The translations under genes and the position numbers were made by a program. The notes beneath the pieces were generated by a model. It was given only the letters and a program-made list of their open reading frames with translations, was not told the origin of the DNA and did not search any database. This document shows, piece after piece, positions 59,639-64,000 of a DNA stretch of 64,000 nucleotides. The stretch spans positions 13,363,001 to 13,427,000 of the forward strand of contig JASXTE010000001.1 in assembly GCA_030280995.1 (NCBI GenBank), given 5' to 3'. This DNA comes from Hemileia vastatrix. Taxonomy: Eukaryota > Basidiomycota > Pucciniomycetes > Pucciniales > Zaghouaniaceae. How positions within the stretch are numbered: position 1 is the first letter of the stretch; each line of letters starts with the position of its first letter.

Positions 59639-60053
59639 AATCATAGATAGAAAAGCATTTGGGACAGCATTTTTTTGTGAAGAATGATGCATTGAGGAGA
59701 AATTGAGAAAACCATATCTACAGAAAGTGGTATCAGGCTATAAATTCTGCTAGAATCTATTTTACCTTCATAAATAAGTGGTGTAACTTTTCAAATTTCA
59801 TCATTCAAAATTTAAACACAACCTTCTCTAAAAAATTTAGGGCTAAGAGAAAGATTCACTGCTTGTCACATAATCTTTTGATTATATATGTCTGAAAATT
59901 TTGAATTATGTGGCTGTTGTACAGGCTCTATTGCACCCAAAGTAGGATGCACATCCAGGCTCTTCACATTTACACACAAGAAAAAATGGAGCAATTGGTA
60001 ATATTGTTGGATATAAGAAATTTTTTGGTTTATAATGGGAGTAGATGAAATAA

Positions 60054-62681
60054 CACCACACAATATAGGAGGCAGTTTTTCTAGAAAGTCTGCTACTTGG
60101 AACACAAATTAATATCTAATTGAGCACACATTGAGGTGGTGTTTAAACAATCATGAGAAAACATTGATTTTAATTTGAAAACAACTTGAAATTAATTCAA
60201 ACATTTATTGAAGCACAGTTGATCATTAGCATAACAAATCTTGATGCTTGACTTACTAGAATTTTTGAAGGAATATTGAAGTAAGTGAACCCCACTACCA
60301 AAAAAAGTGGGCACATTCATAAGATTGTGAAAAATAATGTTTTTTGTTTTTTCTTTAAAAAAATAAAAATTATTGTATAAATTGAACTAAAACTTATTTT
60401 GCATGCTTTTACAGGATTTTATACTAATAAGTTTACAAAGGAATCTCCCAATACTATAAAAAGTTGTTCAAGAAAAAATTATTAAAATGATACTTTTCAT
60501 CAAAAGTTTATTAGTAAAAATTACCTGAAGTATATATTTTCTCTCATTGTACAATTATATATTCTTAAGTATTTCTTAAGCTTTAAAGTATTAGTGGAAG
60601 CTACTTAAAGTTCAAATTGATCGGAAAAATAATTTATTTAATTGTATAATCCAAAAAATAAATATTTATACCATAATTTTAGATTTAAAAATATCTTACT
60701 GTCACTCTTTTTTCAAAAAAATAATTTACCATTACCTTCATTATATAAAAAAAATAAGTGTCAAATTTCAACAAGAATAAAATATATGGCTAAAAAATTT
60801 TGCACAATAGTTATACGTTTTTTTTCATGCCATTTCATTTTCAATTCTCTATAATTTATTATATATGTATATTATTTAATCTCTTTAAAAATTATCCTTC
60901 CTAATACTTCCCTCCCCTCTTTTGTGCTTCTCATATGCTTTCCCTCACACATTCTCTCACTCTCTTAAATTTAGTGCTACTCTCCCCAGTTCTCTCCCCT
61001 CACCACCACTTGTATCTCCCTTCTCCACCCCTCTCCCTCCCACCTCACCTCACCTAAATCAATTTGTTACACATATCACCCCTTTTGATCCCCTACCCAC
61101 CCTTATATATCTCATATCACTATGAATAACTTTAACTGATCTCCTTCCCACCCCTCTTCCTATATATGGAAAGTAGGGGTGAATTGACAAGCCAAAGGGG
61201 TTGAGTGAGAAGCAAAAGGATCAAGATGATTTTGAGGTTAAATGGTTGGGATGGGTAAAAAGAAGGTTGGATTTGGAAGCAAGAGGTCTAGGATATCTTA
61301 AAAAGGGCTTGGTGGGTTAAAGGGTGGAAAGGAAAGGTTGAGGTGGGAGGTGAAAGAGGTGGGGTGAGGTAAGGAGGAGTGAGAAAGGGGTGAGTATAGA
61401 TGAGGAGGGAAGTGGGAGTAGTGGGGTGGGGTGAAAAGTTAAAGTGGAGGGGAGGGGAGGAATGAGGAGTATGGAAACTTACTCAAAATTTTTTGATACT
61501 TCATATACTTCCTTGGGATGTTTATCAAAAGAAGAGATATGGGAATGAGGTCAGAAGGAATACAAAGGCAGAGAAAGGCATGTATAGAGCTCAAAAGGAT
61601 GTGAAACAAGGTGGAAAAAAACTGAAGGTGAACTCTATCTTTTGTCCAAAGAACAGAATTCACCCTTTCTGATTTCAGCACTAATTTTTCACAATCAAAA
61701 ACAACATGTAAAAGTGGTTTATTTCTATTTTTAGCTTTCAATCCATACAAGCTATTGGTTTATTCAATGTTTGTAATGAGTACCAAACATTGAGACTGAA
61801 TATCTACAGGAGTGTAAAAACTATCCATTAAATAATATTTCAATTTCACTCAAAGTTTTTTACAGAATGTTTTTTAAGAATATACATAAAATAAAAACCA
61901 ATAAAATGGGTAAACTTTTGAAAAAAGTTGGGAAAAGTACAAAAGCCTATATTAAAATTATGAGCTAATGCACTTTTTTTATTAGATGAATGTATAGATA
62001 TTTTAATTTAGTTCAGAACAATTTTAGTGAGATTTATAATATTTTTAAATTCAAAAATAAAATTTAAAAAAATATTTAAAATGAAACACATCAATATATA
62101 TAGTAAAACTTTTGCTTTATTTCATGTTCTATGATTACTGTACATGAAATAATAATTAGCCATAATAACCAAAAATTTAATAAAATGAGTATGTTAGCTT
62201 CTTCAATATCTTTTCTATAATCTATTAAATAAAAGAAAAACCCTTTTTGGTCCTTTTTTTTACTGAAGTTCTTTCATTTCAATGACTATATACATTTTCC
62301 AAAAAAAATCTATCTTAATTTTTGTGGAACTTAGATTGAACTCATCATGAGATACTGTTTCCAACTGGGGTTCAAGCTAAGTTATACTGTGAGGAAATTT
62401 TTAATTTTTTAAAATTTTTATCAAATATTTTCAAGTTTAAACATAATTATATTCTTATATCAAAATGATTTATATTAAATACTTTAAATTTCTGGAAACA
62501 AATACAAATTATGAATCATTTTGGAGAAATTTTTTATTAAAAATATTTGGATGTTGATTTTCTAATATTATAAAATTATTCTTTTTTCTCCATGAAAGAT
62601 TAAGAATATAACTAATAAAAATTTCATACAACTATAACATATAAAAAATTAATCAGATCTTCTTTTTAGATTCATACTAAT
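60054..62681. mobile_element. Left part of a large CACCA-type non-coding element
   Basis: Starts CACCACACAATATAGGAGGC after TAA (60051-60053), with a decayed palindrome around TCTAGA. The interior resembles 29919-31279. No right end is found before the LTR at 62682, so the element is either cut by that insertion or continues outside the window. No gene is supported. Confidence 0.6.
60880..61460. repeat. Pyrimidine-to-purine strand switch
   Basis: About 60895-61140 is almost wholly C and T on the plus strand, with CCCCTC and CACCTCACC runs. About 61145-61460 is almost wholly G and A, with GGGGTGAGG and GGAGGGGAGGGGAGG. The halves are roughly complementary in character, so this may be an old inverted repeat. 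Confidence 0.7.
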
Positions 62682-63485
62682 TGTCGGTGGCTCTCTTGGT
62701 CTAGAAGGTATAACTGGAGGTCCTACGAGGGTTTCTAGGATTTTATTGGGCTCTCAAAGATGTGGTACGTATTTATTTTTAAGTTTTAAAGCTTTTACTC
62801 AAATAATAAGAGGTAGATAAAAATATTATTATTATTTATAGATTAGGAGTACGTGATTGTAACTACTAAAATGATAAAGAATAGTAATAAAGGTTGTAAG
62901 TAACAATGTGTTAGATATGTAAGTAAGTAATGAATGAGATGAAAAGTACAAAAAGTGAAAGACTTTTATAGGCAAAAATAAGGGAAATAAAGACATGGAG
63001 ATAAAACCACCTAATACAAGGGTGTGAGAAGAAAACTGAATGAAAAAGAATGTATATGAAATAAATAAAAATAAATTAATTGGTACGTCAACAAGGGTAT
63101 CATTCCCATTTGCAATAAAATAAGAGTTCCCTTGGACTGTCACAATTAATACAACATATTTTATTTAAATATATTGATTTAACAGAAATCCAATTCTCTC
63201 AGTAAAAGAATTTGATAATTTTAAGAATTTTATTAAACTTTATTACTATTTTTATTCCCACTAAGCTTTAGTACTGAGCATGGTGTTAGGGAGTAAAAAT
63301 GTATGGGACAATTACTTAATTTTATTAATTATTTATATTACTTAATATACTTAGCTAGTTAGTTGTAAGTAATACATAAGTAAGTAATAAATAATTAATT
63401 ATTAATAAGCATTAAAAAAGGCATAGCTTTAACTCAGTAAAATAATTAATTATTTTACTGGATAAATCTAGTAGCCTGGCTGACA
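62682..63485 (-). repeat. 3' LTR of a second gypsy element
   Basis: On the minus strand it starts TGTCAGCCAGGC right after a purine tract (AGAGTGAGGGAG), and a matching end CCGACA lies at 62682. TATAAAAGTC on the minus strand (62961-62970) would be its promoter. The length of 804 bp is similar to the other gypsy LTR, but only one copy is in the window, so the inner boundary is firm and the outer one inferred. Confidence 0.65.
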
Positions 63486-63517
63486 CTCCCTCACTCTAAA
63501 AAAACAATAAAAAAATG

Positions 63518-64000
63518 CTATAATTTTTTCTTTTTATACTTTTTTAATAGAGTAGGAAGATTAGATATCTCCTTTCCAGGTATCCAAGAATCATATTCAG
63601 ATGATTTATTCTTGAATCTCAATAAGTATTCTGTACCTTTTTCAGCAGTGACTATTCTGTCATTCAGAATCTTTTCAATTTCTGCTGTTTCAGTGATTTC
63701 ATTTGGGGTTTTCTTTGGTCTTCCCCTCCTTTTTGGAAATAAATCACTATTGGATGTGTAAGGTTTCAGAAGAGATATTGGGAAAACAGGATCTTTTCTG
63801 TCATATGGAGAATACAAAATAACTTCAACTGCATTATCTCTAATCATTCTTCTGACAACAAATGGTCCAACAAATTGGTCTTTCAATTTGTTATTACCTT
63901 GTAAATTGAAGTGGAATGTAGAAATCAACACTTCATCACCCTTTTTAAAAGTGTATTCTTTATGGGATTTGTCCCATCTCTTCTTCTCATATTCAAATGA
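63518..64000 (-). CDS. Gypsy Pol C-terminus (integrase tail and chromodomain), partial
   Basis: The open frame enters from beyond the window edge and ends at 63518. The segment KLKDQFVGPFVVRRMI with VFPISLLKPY is the usual tail of a Ty3/gypsy integrase. After a basic linker (KRRGRPKKTP, an AT-hook-like motif) comes a chromodomain-like region (EIEKILNDR, EYLLRFKNKSSEYDSWIPGKEI). It belongs to a different family from the gypsy at 16574. No stop interrupts the visible part. Confidence 0.85.
   Translation of the reverse strand, partial: SFEYEKKRWDKSHKEYTFKKGDEVLISTFHFNLQGNNKLKDQFVGPFVVRRMIRDNAVEVILYSPYDRKDPVFPISLLKPYTSNSDLFPKRRGRPKKTPNEITETAEIEKILNDRIVTAEKGTEYLLRFKNKSSEYDSWIPGKEISNLPTLLKKYKKKKL

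Larger units (their letters stand above)
36650..60053 (-). pseudogene. Second copy of the tnp2 transposon genes, split by nested insertions
   Basis: Pieces align in order with 3060-7250: 36660-36990 (partner gene), 37370-39046 (C-terminal and middle transposase), 40116-40282, 46864-47365, 58736-59378 and 59642-60050 (N-terminal cysteine region). Without insertions the copy would be about 4.1 kb. Insertions are a solo LTR (39047-40115), a gag-only LTR element (40283-46859), a MITE (47009-47219), a second solo LTR with its own insertions (47366-58735) and a MITE (59379-59638); another element begins at 60054. Many stops and frameshifts are present, so it is much older than the copy at 3835-7213. 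Confidence 0.8.

Noticed and set aside
1..64000. tRNA or rRNA genes
   Set aside because: GTTCGA-type B-box matches occur only in LTRs and gag and lack cloverleaf partners. No rRNA-like segment was seen.

Overview
The window is an AT-rich eukaryotic, probably fungal, accessory region built almost entirely from nested mobile elements. Short GT-AG introns (49-77 bp), Ty3/gypsy chromovirus proteins, basidiomycete-type tnp2 (CACTA) transposase genes, a PIF/Harbinger element with a Myb-like partner and a rust-type gag gene point to a basidiomycete, most likely a large-genome rust fungus (Pucciniales). That assignment is inference from protein families recognised by eye; no ordinary host housekeeping gene was found.

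Layout. 1-1555 is an array of sixteen 22-bp palindromes with alternating 103/85-bp spacing. 1743-11803 is a four-gene cluster: a tnp2 partner gene and the tnp2 transposase (both minus), a plus-strand gene of unknown function, and a five-exon SNF2-type ATPase (minus). A CACCA/GGTG-type terminus closes at 12698. 12.7-16.5 kb holds relics. 16574-24978 is a full-length Ty3/gypsy chromovirus with 5-bp target duplications and an extra antisense gene. 25.0-25.7 kb is a foldback. 25740-29577 is a two-gene PIF/Harbinger element. 29.8-36.6 kb holds 250-bp MITEs, a five-hairpin array and a copia 3' end.

36650-60053 is a second, decayed tnp2 copy that has been interrupted repeatedly: by two solo LTRs, by a 6.6-kb gag-only LTR element (40283-46859) and by MITEs. 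One solo LTR contains a MITE that itself contains a 9.8-kb CACTA-like element (48348-58156) made mostly of a 608-bp tandem repeat, each unit carrying a 46-bp palindrome. The rest of the window is another element end (60054 onward) and the 3' end of a second gypsy element (62682-64000, minus).

Themes. (1) Most inactivating changes in the genes are C-to-T (or G-to-A) type, especially TGA where CGA is expected, and CpG decay also explains much of the variation in the palindromes, so a CpG-methylation or RIP-like process is suggested. (2) Several CACCA/CACTA-type families end in a perfect palindrome centred on GCTAGC whose arms differ between families but stay self-complementary. (3) Three kinds of regularly spaced palindrome arrays occur. 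(4) Two unrelated LTR elements carry an intron-containing antisense gene just upstream of the 3' LTR. Statements about families rest on recognition of motifs, not on database searches.
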